Made by a program: the position numbers and the translations under genes | Notes under the pieces: generated by a model | The model's database searches: none | What the model saw: the letters and a program-made list of their open reading frames with translations, nothing else | What the model was told of the DNA's origin: nothing | In this document: piece by piece, positions 25,854 to 34,460 of the stretch | How positions within the stretch are numbered: position 1 is the first letter of the stretch | Layout: each line of letters opens with the position of its first letter | Source of the DNA: Desulfobacterales bacterium | GTDB lineage: Bacteria; Desulfobacterota; Desulfobacteria; Desulfobacterales; JAHEIW01 | Length of the DNA stretch: 55,975 bases | NCBI GenBank assembly: GCA_030145015.1 | Contig: JAQYWI010000012.1 | Coordinates: 1 to 55,975, forward strand | Reading direction: 5' to 3'

Positions 25854-25897
25854 AATCGACTCATAATTTGAGTCGATTATATAGACTATTCGACTCA
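25854..25897 (-). promoter_or_regulatory. Palindromic operator upstream of the Fic gene
   Basis: AATCGACTCA (25854-25863) and TGAGTCGATT (25869-25878) form a perfect 10-base inverted repeat with a 5-base spacer. A third half-site, TTCGACTCA, lies at 25889-25897. A TGAGTCA word also occurs within the first codons of the gene. The palindrome starts 12 bases before the Fic ATG and touches the ribosome site, so a bound repressor would block expression. The Fic protein's own winged helix is the obvious candidate ligand. Confidence 0.7.
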
Positions 25898-26227
25898 CAG
25901 TCAAGCATAAAACCGGCAACGCAGGCCAGAGGGAAAAAGGTGCCATACACCGGAACTAAACAAATCTCACGCAAATACGCTAAGATTGTTCAAACGATAA
26001 AATGAATTTGAATATAACAAATTCAAGATTTGAATACCAGCCTGGCTTTAATAGCTCAGCCTCGGCCTGCTCCTGCGACACATTCAATGCTGCAGAATAA
26101 TTATTGATATGATAAGGGTTTCTAAGTTATAAAAAAACGACTCGGCTACGCGAACCTTTTTGCGAACCCGTTATCGTCACCACCCCTGGCGGCCACAACG
26201 CTTTTTCCACCAAAATCATAGTAGATA
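25898..26227. other. Gene-free stretch before the MFS gene
   Basis: I see no gene, RNA or strong hairpin in these 330 bases. The following MFS gene has no evident ribosome site here, and an in-frame stop at 26222-26224 rules out an upstream start. Confidence 0.5.
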
Positions 26228-27391
26228 ATGAATATCTGGCTGATCCTGATAGCCTTTACATTCCATTTTACCAGACACGGCATCTCTTTTCCACTGATCC
26301 CACTGTTAGCTGAAAACTTTGGAGCGGCGCCATCGGAAATTGGATTTGTGGTCGGTGCCTTTGGCTTAATTGGTGTATTTTTGTCCATACCGCTTGGAGG
26401 TTTAATTGATCGGGTCGGTCCCAAGCAGATGCTTGTGTTCGGCGTGATTGGCAATATCATCAATGCTGCAATTTTACTGCATGCGAGCACTATTTTTGAG
26501 CTTATTATCGCGCAAATGATCGCCGGATTGGCGTTTACGCTAATTATTGTTGGGAGCCAAGCGTTATTTTCTAAAATGTTAAATCCCCGCGAACGCGAAA
26601 AGGCATTCGGACTCCTCACCGTTGGCGCTTCAATCGGGCAAGGTATAGGCCCTGTTTTGGGAGGTTTTTTGGTGGAACGGTTTGATTACCGAACTGCTTT
26701 TTACCTGGTGCTGATATTTTCAAGCATGGGGCTGTTGGTTCTCGGAATACGGGGTATAAAGGAATCCAATTCTTTGAAACGATCATACAGTTTTTTCCAG
26801 GATGCAAGACTTGCGGGTGGTTTGGCCTTAAATCCTCAGGTCATGATCATTCTTATGTTTACATTTGTGGTTCTTTTTGCAGTAAACCTAAATTCATCCT
26901 TTCTGCCGGTTTTATTACGCGGCGAGGGTTTAAAAGAATCTTCAATCGGGTCATTATTATCCGTTTTTGCGGTGACTTCTATTGGTATTAGGCTCTTTTT
27001 CAGTAATCTTCTTGCATTTGCCAATCGCAAAAAGATTATTGCGTTTGCCATGGGAACCATCATTGTGGGTGTCGGACTGATACCGTCGATGTCTTCGCTA
27101 ATGGGATTCGCAATGGCACTCTTAATATATGGTCTTGGATTCGGAATTACGCAACCGCTTTCTATGGTGATGATAGCCGATTTGACGGATCCGAATCTAT
27201 CCGGGCTTGCGATGGGACTTCGATTCACGGTTATCATGGCTGCAAATTTACTAAGTCCGGTCATTCTCGGATTTACCGTCGATATCATTGGCTTAAAGTC
27301 TGTGTTTTATTTTGCAGCTTTTGTGGTGTCTATTACTGCGATATACATTCTGGTGATCAGGCCGGGCCTAATACCCGGCAGGAGGATCTAG
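26228..27391 (+). CDS. MFS transporter (drug/sugar efflux type)
   Basis: The 387-residue protein has twelve predicted membrane helices. The motif GGLIDRVGPKQMLVFG between helices 2 and 3 is the major facilitator signature, and ALLIYGLGFGITQPLSMVMIADLTDP in the second half is typical of efflux-type members. The ATG at 26228 is the first possible start but has no purine-rich ribosome site, so expression may be weak or leaderless. Its last 24 bases overlap the end of the ASKHA gene on the other strand. Substrate unknown. Confidence 0.88.
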   Translation: MNIWLILIAFTFHFTRHGISFPLIPLLAENFGAAPSEIGFVVGAFGLIGVFLSIPLGGLIDRVGPKQMLVFGVIGNIINAAILLHASTIFELIIAQMIAGLAFTLIIVGSQALFSKMLNPREREKAFGLLTVGASIGQGIGPVLGGFLVERFDYRTAFYLVLIFSSMGLLVLGIRGIKESNSLKRSYSFFQDARLAGGLALNPQVMIILMFTFVVLFAVNLNSSFLPVLLRGEGLKESSIGSLLSVFAVTSIGIRLFFSNLLAFANRKKIIAFAMGTIIVGVGLIPSMSSLMGFAMALLIYGLGFGITQPLSMVMIADLTDPNLSGLAMGLRFTVIMAANLLSPVILGFTVDIIGLKSVFYFAAFVVSITAIYILVIRPGLIPGRRI

Positions 27392-28942
27392 ACGATGATC
27401 GCCTACCTTTACAGACGGAAACCGCTTCGGATTGGTATGCGGTAAAAATTTGGCGGCGCTGAAGCGGTTCATGAAATCCTGGTTGACGTTGAGCTCCAGA
27501 TAGGTGATGCGGTCGCGTATCTGTTCGATGTCCTGGTGATATTTATCGGTTTTAAGCGCCAGGGTCGCACCGCCAAGTGAGCTGTTTCCCAGCGGCTTAT
27601 ACCGGTCCAGCGGTAAATCAGGCAGCATCCCGATCGTGATGGCGGATTCAGAGTTGATCAAAGATCCAAACGTTCCGGCCACATAAAAAGATTGCAGATC
27701 TTCAGGTGCAATACCAACCGACCCGGTCAGGGTTTCTAATATCGTATACATGGCCGCTTTGGACCGGATCAGGCTGTCCAGATCGGCCTGACTGATGGTG
27801 AGATCGGAACCGGTCGCCGCCTTGGCGGCCGGGACAACGATCAGGTGCAAAAGGCCGTCTATCTCTCTAATTTTTGAGCCGCAGGCCGCCGGTACCAGTT
27901 TGCCCCGGCTATCGATCATGCCGCTAAGAAACAATTGGGCGGCCAGATCAATAACGCCCGAGCCGCAAATCCCTTTGGGCGGCAGCTCCTCAATGGTGTG
28001 GATATTAAATTCCAGCGTATTCGAATCCACTCCGATTTGGTCGATGACGCCCGGCCCGGCCGTCATTCCCATGCGGGTGACGCCGCCTTCCAATGCCGGA
28101 CCGGCGGCTCCGGCGCAGGCGATCAGCCAGTTTTCATTGCCGAGCACGACTTCGGCATTGGTCCCTACATCGACCAGAATGCAGGTTCGTGCTTTTTTGT
28201 GGATTTCTGAAAATAAAATTCCTGCAATTAAGTCCCCGCCGAAATAACTTCCGATGTTGGGGAAAATCCATGCCCGGGCTTGCGGATTAACGCGCAGGCC
28301 GAGTGCATGCGCTTTTACGGAGCCGGGACTGTTAACCACCGGGATATAGGGCTCACGGATGATCCATTTAGGATCGAGACCCATGAAAAGATGGGTCATG
28401 GTGGTATTGCCGGCCACTGAAAGGGCGTAGATTTGTTGCGGCTTAACATGCTGAGATTCACACAATTGAACGATTGCATTGTTTAAGCCGTTGATAATCA
28501 GCGTATTCAATTTCTTCAAGCCGTTTTCTTTTTCGGCAAAATGAATCCGGGCCAGGATATCAGGTCCGATCGAATCTTGAGGATTATCGAAAGCGGATTC
28601 GGCCAGCGTACTGCCGCCGGCAAGATCTATCAGGCGCAACACGACTCTTGTGGTGCCCAGGTCAATCGCCAGGCCGGCAATCGGAGTGGGGTCTTGTGCC
28701 TCTGTAATTCCGGTCAGCACCCATTGGTGTCTTTCCTTAAATAAGATACAACGAACTTTAAATTTACACGCGCGTAAGACCGTCGGCAGAACCTTTAAAA
28801 GGTCGGGATCGATATCGATGACGGGTGTATCCAGGCGTGACTTTAGTGCCTGGATGAGCCGGTCCGCATCCGCCGTATTGTCTTTTAAGCTGGGGGGAGT
28901 GAGGGATATCGTATGGATCCAGGGGTAGACATTACTATTCAT
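27368..28942 (-). CDS. ASKHA-domain protein (RACo-like) lacking the ferredoxin domain
   Basis: The 524-residue protein matches the middle and C-terminal parts of corrinoid-protein reductive activators. The ASKHA phosphate motifs are visible: GLAIDLGTTRVVLRLIDL near residue 88, ILVDVGTNAEVVLGNENWLIACAGAAGPALEGG near 255 and FYVAGTFGSLINSESAITIGMLPD near 425. Such proteins use ATP to reduce inactive cob(II)alamin in methyltransferases. The usual N-terminal [2Fe-2S] domain is missing: the first 85 residues contain only two Cys, not in a cluster motif. A separate electron donor would be needed. No methyltransferase gene is adjacent. It converges with the MFS gene, overlapping it by 24 bases. Confidence 0.88.
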   Translation of the reverse strand: MNSNVYPWIHTISLTPPSLKDNTADADRLIQALKSRLDTPVIDIDPDLLKVLPTVLRACKFKVRCILFKERHQWVLTGITEAQDPTPIAGLAIDLGTTRVVLRLIDLAGGSTLAESAFDNPQDSIGPDILARIHFAEKENGLKKLNTLIINGLNNAIVQLCESQHVKPQQIYALSVAGNTTMTHLFMGLDPKWIIREPYIPVVNSPGSVKAHALGLRVNPQARAWIFPNIGSYFGGDLIAGILFSEIHKKARTCILVDVGTNAEVVLGNENWLIACAGAAGPALEGGVTRMGMTAGPGVIDQIGVDSNTLEFNIHTIEELPPKGICGSGVIDLAAQLFLSGMIDSRGKLVPAACGSKIREIDGLLHLIVVPAAKAATGSDLTISQADLDSLIRSKAAMYTILETLTGSVGIAPEDLQSFYVAGTFGSLINSESAITIGMLPDLPLDRYKPLGNSSLGGATLALKTDKYHQDIEQIRDRITYLELNVNQDFMNRFSAAKFLPHTNPKRFPSVKVGDHRLDPPAGY

Positions 28943-29040
28943 TGGTGATTTTTATGTTGCTGTGATCTAACACAATATCGGTTTTGAATTATTTCGATAA
29001 ACACGTCAAACGCGGGGTCAGTTTCTGGCCAATCCAAGCT

Positions 29041-29060
29041 GGCGGGCACAGAGGCCCGCC
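29041..29060 (-). terminator. GC-rich hairpin after the Sir2 gene
   Basis: GGCGGGC (29041-29047) and GCCCGCC (29054-29060) form a perfect 7-base stem with a 6-base loop, 55 bases past the Sir2 stop on the minus strand. No T-run follows, so it may be a factor-assisted terminator or a repeat hairpin rather than a classical terminator. Confidence 0.45.
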
Positions 29061-29115
29061 CTACTTTCCTATTAGTTTTAGCAGAGCACGGACAACAGAC
29101 AACAAACCACTGACC

Positions 29116-29862
29116 CTAAACCATCTTTTCCAAATCCGCGATGATACGATTCATGACATCTCCGGCGGTTCCTTTGATAAGATAATCGCTGACGTCACCG
29201 GTTAGCGGCGTGCGTTCCGGATTGATCTCGATAACTTTGGCCCCGGAATCCTTGGCCACAATCGGCATCAGAGCAGCCGGTTGAACCACGGCCGAAGTGC
29301 CGATTACCAGCATCACATCGCAATCCGTTGCCACCTGTCGGGAGCGCCATAGGGCTTCCTGCGGTATCATCTCTCCGAATAAAACGGCATTTGGCCGTAA
29401 GATTCCACCGCAATCGCAACGGGGCGGAATTTCGCTGATATCAACCCGACTGGTTTTGTAATGCGCATCGCACTCCAGACAGCGTTGCCAGGCCATGTTG
29501 CCGTGAAATTCGATGACATCACTATTTCCGGCCATTTGATGGAGCCCGTCTACGTTCTGGGTAATGATGGTCTTTAAAATTCCTAATTCTTCGAGTTTTG
29601 CCAATCCTTTGTGACTGTCGCTCGGTGCGGCTTTGTCTAAAACTTCCTTCATGTCCTTGAAGAGAAGGTTCCAGACTTTTGCAGGATCCTGCAAAAACGC
29701 GTCGATGTGGGCGACCTCTATGGGGTCATACTTTTCCCATAGCCCGCCCTTGCCCCTAAAAGGAGGAATCCCGCTTTCAGTGGAGATGCCTGCACCGGTT
29801 AAGGCCGTCGCCATTTTTGCTTCAGATAGATCCGCCGCCGCTTTTTTAATCAGATCATCCAT
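29116..29862 (-). CDS. cobB: Sir2-family NAD-dependent protein deacylase
   Basis: The 248-residue protein has the sirtuin motifs in order: GAGISTESGIPPFRG near residue 23, TQNVDGLH near 100 and FHGN with the catalytic His near 118. A zinc site follows (CLECDAHYKTS then CDCGG), then GTSAVVQPAAL and EINPERTPL. It removes acyl groups from protein lysines using NAD. The Tyr/Arg pair that marks desuccinylases is not evident. Near it are an AcuC-like deacetylase and an AcuB-like CBS protein, so lysine acylation is probably managed from this locus. Typical bacterial sirtuins have about 240 residues. Confidence 0.94.
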   Translation of the reverse strand: MDDLIKKAAADLSEAKMATALTGAGISTESGIPPFRGKGGLWEKYDPIEVAHIDAFLQDPAKVWNLLFKDMKEVLDKAAPSDSHKGLAKLEELGILKTIITQNVDGLHQMAGNSDVIEFHGNMAWQRCLECDAHYKTSRVDISEIPPRCDCGGILRPNAVLFGEMIPQEALWRSRQVATDCDVMLVIGTSAVVQPAALMPIVAKDSGAKVIEINPERTPLTGDVSDYLIKGTAGDVMNRIIADLEKMV

Positions 29863-29878
29863 TTGTCGCTTCGCTTTA

Positions 29879-29960
29879 GTTAAATGGGTAAATGGAAATA
29901 TTCGTTAAATGGGGAGAAATGGGCAAACGATCTATCAATTCAACCATTTGACCAATTAAC
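29879..29960 (-). repeat. AAATGG-type foldback between the Sir2 and MBL-fold genes
   Basis: The outer words GTTAAATGGGTAAATGG (29879-29895) and, as complement, CCATTTGACCAATTAAC (29944-29960) pair over 17 bases with three mismatches. The loop contains further aaatgg words. It ends 6 bases before the stop codon of the MBL-fold gene, that is, directly at its 3' end. A related element lies at 32383-32469. Confidence 0.65.
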
Positions 29961-29966
29961 CAGCCA

Positions 29967-30806
29967 CTATAGTTCAAACGTCATATCCGTGCCCACGCCG
30001 GTGCACTCAATTTTGAAGCCCTGGTCAGCAAGGTGTTGTCGACAGGTGTTAACCATGGCATCCATTTGGTCATCGGTTCGTTCCTGGTTTAAATGGAACA
30101 GCCCCAGTTTTTTAACGCCTGCCTCCTGCGCCAATTTGAGCACGTCGGTGTAAACGGAATGGCCCCATTCGATAAATTTCTGATATTCTTCAGGGGCGTA
30201 TTCACTATCATGGATCAAAAGATCGGCACCGGCTGCAAAGTCCACGTATTCCTGAAACGTGCGACCGCCGGAATGAATAAACCCCAGCTCATTGTCCGTC
30301 AGAAAAACAAAGGATTTTCCGTCTTCCACAAATTTATACCCGCTACCTCCGTTTGGGTGACTGATCGGTATGGGTGTAACCGATACGGAGCCGATATTAA
30401 ATTCCTGCGGGCAGGCCCTTTCATACGTCATGCGGGCTTTGACATCATCGTATTTTACCGGAAAATTGGGCGGTGCCATTACCGTTGATAAGATTGATTC
30501 CACAAACTGGGTGTGGAACGGACAACCGTGCATGTGAAATTTAGCACGCTTAAAATAGAGGGGTTTGAAGAAAGGAAATCCCATTAAATGATCCCAGTGG
30601 GCGTGTGTGAAAAGAAAATTAATATTGTCAACGGTTTCATCGGCAAGCTTTTTGCCAAATCTTCGAATCCCGGTACCGGCATCAACAGCAATGATATCAC
30701 CGCTTTTAGTGCGGATTTCCAAGCTGGTGGTATCGCCACCGTATTTTAAATATTCCCTTCCGGAAACCGGTATTGAGCCCCTGGATCCCCAGCATGTGAT
30801 AACCAT
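29967..30806 (-). CDS. MBL-fold metallo-hydrolase
   Basis: The 279-residue protein has the metallo-beta-lactamase signature HAHWDH (FTHAHWDHLMGFPFF, near residue 90), and later the ligands in SHPNGG, the HDSEYAPEEY loop and the terminal GLFHLNQERTDDQMD. The start WGSRGSIPVSG and the fold order resemble the RNase Z-like/phosphodiesterase group often annotated as cyclic-nucleotide or phosphonate hydrolases. Two metals, probably zinc, are expected. Cytoplasmic. The exact substrate cannot be told. It is separated from the PrmA-like gene by 21 bases and probably shares its transcript. Confidence 0.88.
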   Translation of the reverse strand: MVITCWGSRGSIPVSGREYLKYGGDTTSLEIRTKSGDIIAVDAGTGIRRFGKKLADETVDNINFLFTHAHWDHLMGFPFFKPLYFKRAKFHMHGCPFHTQFVESILSTVMAPPNFPVKYDDVKARMTYERACPQEFNIGSVSVTPIPISHPNGGSGYKFVEDGKSFVFLTDNELGFIHSGGRTFQEYVDFAAGADLLIHDSEYAPEEYQKFIEWGHSVYTDVLKLAQEAGVKKLGLFHLNQERTDDQMDAMVNTCRQHLADQGFKIECTGVGTDMTFEL

Positions 30807-30827
30807 GTTGATCCTTTCAAGAGAGAT

Positions 30828-31691
30828 TTAATTTTGTATTTTTCCATAAAATGTATGCCAGATTCCTTCGTGGGTCCAGCTTTTTATAATTTTTGCCGGC
30901 AGGCGTTCCAATTCAGTCCGTACCTGTTTGGCTTCACTGCGTAAAAGACCGGATAGAATAAAGCGCTTTTTTGATGCGAAATTTTCGGCCCGAATCAGCT
31001 TTTTGATAACCGCATAATGGATATTGGCAATTAACAGATCGGCCGGAAACACAATAAAATCTTCAGCATATCCCTGCACTACCGTCACCCGGCCTTCGAG
31101 ATCGTTTAATCGAACGTTTTTTGCGGCAGTTTCGGCTGCCAGTAAATTTAAGTCGACGGCAAGATTTATTTTGCATCCCAGGCGTGCGGTGGCCAGTGCC
31201 AATAGGCCGGTTCCGGTGCCAAGATCCAGTACCACTTGCGGTGTTGTTTCCCGGACGGCCAGTTCGACCGCATCCAGACAATCCCGGGTCGTGGGATGGG
31301 TGCCCGTACCAAAGACCAGACCCGGATCCAAAAGAATGGGTTGCTGAGCATGCCGGCCGCCCGCATCGCTCTCCCATGGTGGGATGACGCGAAAACAGCC
31401 TTGATCAAAGGAGGTCAATACGGCGCCCTGCCACTGCTCATAAGACATGTGGTAGTTATCCACATAGGTAAGATGCGGCTGGCTGCGCAGTAGTTTTTTA
31501 ATTTCCTCCGGGGCCGGATCGGAAAAAAAAAGAAACGAAAAATCCTCCTCCTCCCAATTGCCGATAAAACATTGCGGGTGGATCTCTTTTTGCGATGTTA
31601 AGCGACCGCCAAGCTGGTATATATATAAATCGTCGTAAGGGCAAGCGCCGGATTGGCGATGGTTAGGGTGTGAGCGCTGAGGACTATTCAT
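30828..31691 (-). CDS. prmA: Ribosomal protein L11 methyltransferase (PrmA-like)
   Basis: The 287-residue protein has the PrmA layout: an N-terminal substrate-recognition domain and a C-terminal Rossmann methyltransferase with VLDLGTGTGLLALATARLG, DLNLLAAETAAKNVRLN and the NPPY-like LIANIHYAVI. It is preceded by LDPGLVFGTGTHPTTRDCL, a PrmA hallmark. It uses S-adenosylmethionine to methylate L11 lysines. The N-terminal domain is divergent, so another protein target is possible. The start ATG overlaps the end of the CBS gene by 8 bases (atgaatag), showing coupling. Confidence 0.85.
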   Translation of the reverse strand: MNSPQRSHPNHRQSGACPYDDLYIYQLGGRLTSQKEIHPQCFIGNWEEEDFSFLFFSDPAPEEIKKLLRSQPHLTYVDNYHMSYEQWQGAVLTSFDQGCFRVIPPWESDAGGRHAQQPILLDPGLVFGTGTHPTTRDCLDAVELAVRETTPQVVLDLGTGTGLLALATARLGCKINLAVDLNLLAAETAAKNVRLNDLEGRVTVVQGYAEDFIVFPADLLIANIHYAVIKKLIRAENFASKKRFILSGLLRSEAKQVRTELERLPAKIIKSWTHEGIWHTFYGKIQN

Positions 31692-32361
31692 TTTTCGGCA
31701 ATTGGTCGAGATACCATTCCATAGGGTCCAGCAAGGTAAATCCCAGGTTTTTTAGTTTTTCCTTCACATGCGCAACATTCTGGGTCAACAGATACGGGAA
31801 AACCGCGCGTTTATCTTCATCCCAATATCGGGCCACCAGCACGCTGCCAAGTGAAATATTCTCCTCGGTGATCGCATCTACAATTTTTTTCAACTGCCCG
31901 ACTTTCTCTTCCAGCAGGATACCCAGCAAAGCACCGGGTTCGCCAATTCCTAAAACATTGATAAAAGCACGCAGCAAATCTCTAACCGAAAGAATTCCTT
32001 TAAGTTTGCGTTCTTCGTCCACAACCGGCAGTGCACCAACCTTTGTTTCCTGTATCATCAGCAGTGCGTCTTGAAGGGTTGAGGTCGGTGAAAGTGTGAT
32101 TGGATTTATCGTCATAATATCTTTAATTTTAATCTTGGAAAATTTTTCCTTATCTTTTTTGCTGTAAGATTCTTTAAAAAAACTGTACGGCCAGGCGCTT
32201 CTAATATCTCTATCCGTGACAATCCCGATGATGCGGTCATTCTTATCAACTACAGGAAGGTGCCTGATGTGATTTTCCCCAATCAGTTTTTGGGCATCAA
32301 AGATATTGGTTTCTTGATCAACGGTGATCACCTTGCGGGTCATGGATCGGCTGACAAACAT
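31684..32361 (-). CDS. CBS-domain protein, AcuB-like
   Basis: The 225-residue protein has two CBS repeats (about 1-60 with FVSRSMTRKVITVDQETNIFDAQKLI and VTDRDIRSA; about 78-135 with DIMTINPITLSPTSTLQDALLMI and GILSVRDLLRA). An ACT-like C-terminal part follows. This is the layout of AcuB, which accompanies the deacetylase AcuC in Bacillus. CBS pairs sense adenine nucleotides. The AcuC-like gene lies just upstream (109 bases, with a foldback repeat between). It might set deacetylase activity according to energy state. Confidence 0.88.
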   Translation of the reverse strand: MFVSRSMTRKVITVDQETNIFDAQKLIGENHIRHLPVVDKNDRIIGIVTDRDIRSAWPYSFFKESYSKKDKEKFSKIKIKDIMTINPITLSPTSTLQDALLMIQETKVGALPVVDEERKLKGILSVRDLLRAFINVLGIGEPGALLGILLEEKVGQLKKIVDAITEENISLGSVLVARYWDEDKRAVFPYLLTQNVAHVKEKLKNLGFTLLDPMEWYLDQLPKNE

Positions 32362-32382
32362 AATACCCCCTAATTTGGTTAA

Positions 32383-32469
32383 TTAGTTGATTTGTTAAAT
32401 GGTTAAATTGTTGGCGGTTATAGCTATTATTGGATACGATTTAACAAATTGATCATTTAACCATTTAAC
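32383..32469 (-). repeat. AAATGG-type foldback ending at the AcuC-like stop codon
   Basis: GTTAAATGGTTAAAT at 32394-32408 and ATTTAACCATTTAAC at 32455-32469 form a perfect 15-base inverted repeat. A shifted second pairing between attgatttgttaaat-type words lies inside. The right arm ends one base before the stop codon of the AcuC-like gene (32470-32472). It resembles the element at 29879-29960. Confidence 0.75.
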
Positions 32470-33450
32470 TTATCCTTTAAGCAAAACCTTTACATGATTT
32501 CTGGCCAACTCCGGAAGGCGTCTCAGTGAATATCCGCCTTCGAGTACCGATATCAGTCTGCCCTTCGAATACTGGCTTGCCATCTCAACGATTTTTTCAA
32601 TGATCCAGGTGAACCCCTCTGTCGTCAGCTCTATGTCTGACATATTATCGTCAATATGCGCATCAAAGCCGGTAGAAACGAGAATAACTTCCGGTTTAAA
32701 GTCGGCAAATGCCGGAAAAAGATCTCTTTGCAGCAGTCGTTTATACTCGGCATCTCCATTTCCAGGGAGTACCGGTGAATTTTTGGTGAAACCGTATCCG
32801 GAATTCTCTCCCAGTTCAAACTCACGACCGGTTCCCGGATAAGCGAAGGTTGGGTGCTGATGAATGGAGTAATAAAACACGGTGGGATCTCGTTCAAAAA
32901 TGTGCTGGGTTCCATTTCCATGATGGACATCGAAGTCTACAATGCCGACTCGCTTTATTTCCCATTCCTTTTGCAGATAGCGGGCCGCGATTGCCACATT
33001 GTTAAAGTAACAAAAACCCATGGCTTTGTCGACTTCGGCATGGTGACCGGGCGGTCTGACGGCACAAAACGCATTATCAAGTTTACCCTCCATGACCAAA
33101 CGGATGGTTTCTAAAACACCGCCGACTGCCAGCAATGCGATCTCATACGACACCGTACACATCTGGTTGTCGGGACTGTCAAAAATGTTATTGCCGGCGC
33201 CACAGGCCGCCTCAAAGCGTTTGATATAGTTGTGGTCATGTACGGTTTCAACCCATTTCAAATCCGCAGGAACGGCTTCAATCAATGTCAGCTCTTCGAG
33301 CAGACCTGCGTCCTCAATTCCTTTGTAAACCAATGGAAGCCGATCCGGCACCTCCGGGTGGTAATTTCCTGTCAGGTGTTGCTGGTATCTTTGATCATAT
33401 AGGAAGCCGGTTCTGTTGCTCATAGATTTTGTACTCTGTTTTGAAATCAC
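32470..33450 (-). CDS. Histone-deacetylase-family protein, AcuC-like
   Basis: The 326-residue protein is a zinc-dependent deacetylase of the arginase fold. It has RPPGHHAEVDKAMGFCYFNNVAIAARYL (the His pair and the Cys loop) and GIVDFDVHHGNGTQHIF (Asp and His zinc ligands), then STGFDAHIDDNMSDIELT (third ligand) and LEGGYSLRRLPE. Class II-like bacterial members remove acetyl groups from lysines or polyamines. In Bacillus, AcuC deacetylates acetyl-CoA synthetase. The AcuB-like neighbour and the sirtuin nearby support a role in acyl-CoA enzyme control; acyl-CoA ligase at 6229-7791 is a possible target. Confidence 0.93.
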   Translation of the reverse strand: MISKQSTKSMSNRTGFLYDQRYQQHLTGNYHPEVPDRLPLVYKGIEDAGLLEELTLIEAVPADLKWVETVHDHNYIKRFEAACGAGNNIFDSPDNQMCTVSYEIALLAVGGVLETIRLVMEGKLDNAFCAVRPPGHHAEVDKAMGFCYFNNVAIAARYLQKEWEIKRVGIVDFDVHHGNGTQHIFERDPTVFYYSIHQHPTFAYPGTGREFELGENSGYGFTKNSPVLPGNGDAEYKRLLQRDLFPAFADFKPEVILVSTGFDAHIDDNMSDIELTTEGFTWIIEKIVEMASQYSKGRLISVLEGGYSLRRLPELARNHVKVLLKG

Positions 33451-33503
33451 TTCTGATTAAGGTTTAACAAAAGCCGGGGTAGCAGGTAAAGCGTAAGCTG
33501 CAG

Positions 33504-34253
33504 TTAGGCAACAATTTTATCAAATATTTTAAATGCGGCCTGTACGGATTTACTATCTCGAGGCATCTCAATGGTCGGCCGGCCATTGAAATCATAATCA
33601 TAAATCACATCATCTTCAGGAACGGTCCCGATAAGTTCAAGATTGGCTTCTTTTATCATCGCCATGGCTTGCTCAGGCGGGGCTTCGCGTGTCTGATTGA
33701 TCACGACATAACTTTTCCCTACGACAATTTTCAGACATCTGGCAAGCTCATTGATTCTCACCGCTGCTTGAAGTCCCCGCCGGGATGGATCCGATACAAT
33801 CAAAAGGATGTCTACGTTGTTGGTTGTCAACCGGCTGATATGTTCCATGCCGGCTTCATTATCCATGACAATATAGGGGTAGTTGCCGGACAAGCGCTCC
33901 AGAAAATTGGTCAGCAATGTGTTTGCCGCGCAATAACAGCCGGCACCTTCAGGCTGGCCCATTACGACGAGGTCAAACCCCTCCGATTCAACCAGGGCCT
34001 CCTCGAGCTTCATTTCCATGAAGATATCTTTGGTCATGCCGCTGGGGACATCGCCTTTTTTCATTTCTTCCCGCGCGTTTCCGAGCGTATCGGCAATTTC
34101 AACACCGAGAACTTCATTCAGATTGGAATTGCAATCGGCATCCACCGCCAGAATGGGTATTTTATCTTTTGTGAGCAAATATTTTATAAGCATACCGGCC
34201 ATGGTGGTTTTGCCTGTTCCACCCTTACCGGCAAGTGCGACAGTATATGACAT
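33504..34253 (-). CDS. cooC: CooC-like nickel-insertion ATPase
   Basis: The 249-residue P-loop protein begins with AGKGGTGKTTMAGMLIKYLL (deviant Walker A with the signature lysine), has DADCNSNLNEVLG after strand 2 and the CxC motif in GAGCYCAANTLL, the metal-binding pair of CooC near residue 110. CooC/AcsF proteins put nickel into carbon monoxide dehydrogenase or acetyl-CoA synthase using ATP. Neither enzyme is in this window, so the partner lies elsewhere. The ribosome site agggag is 11 bases before the ATG. An unspecific ArsA/Mrp-type role is less likely because of the CxC. Confidence 0.85.
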   Translation of the reverse strand: MSYTVALAGKGGTGKTTMAGMLIKYLLTKDKIPILAVDADCNSNLNEVLGVEIADTLGNAREEMKKGDVPSGMTKDIFMEMKLEEALVESEGFDLVVMGQPEGAGCYCAANTLLTNFLERLSGNYPYIVMDNEAGMEHISRLTTNNVDILLIVSDPSRRGLQAAVRINELARCLKIVVGKSYVVINQTREAPPEQAMAMIKEANLELIGTVPEDDVIYDYDFNGRPTIEMPRDSKSVQAAFKIFDKIVA

Positions 34254-34460
34254 GTTTTTTAACTCCCTTACATTTAATTTCGATCCCGTGTCGATCAGGA
34301 TAAATAATCCAGAATAATTAAGTCAGTTTGAGCCATCAGTCAAGAGCGTTTTACAAGCCGCGGGCCTGCCACTCGCCGTATCGGTCCGCCTGAGTATAAT
34401 TTTGATGCATTCTAGTGCCGCGTCCCGCAAGTAATTTACAAGACACGAGGTTATTTTTCA

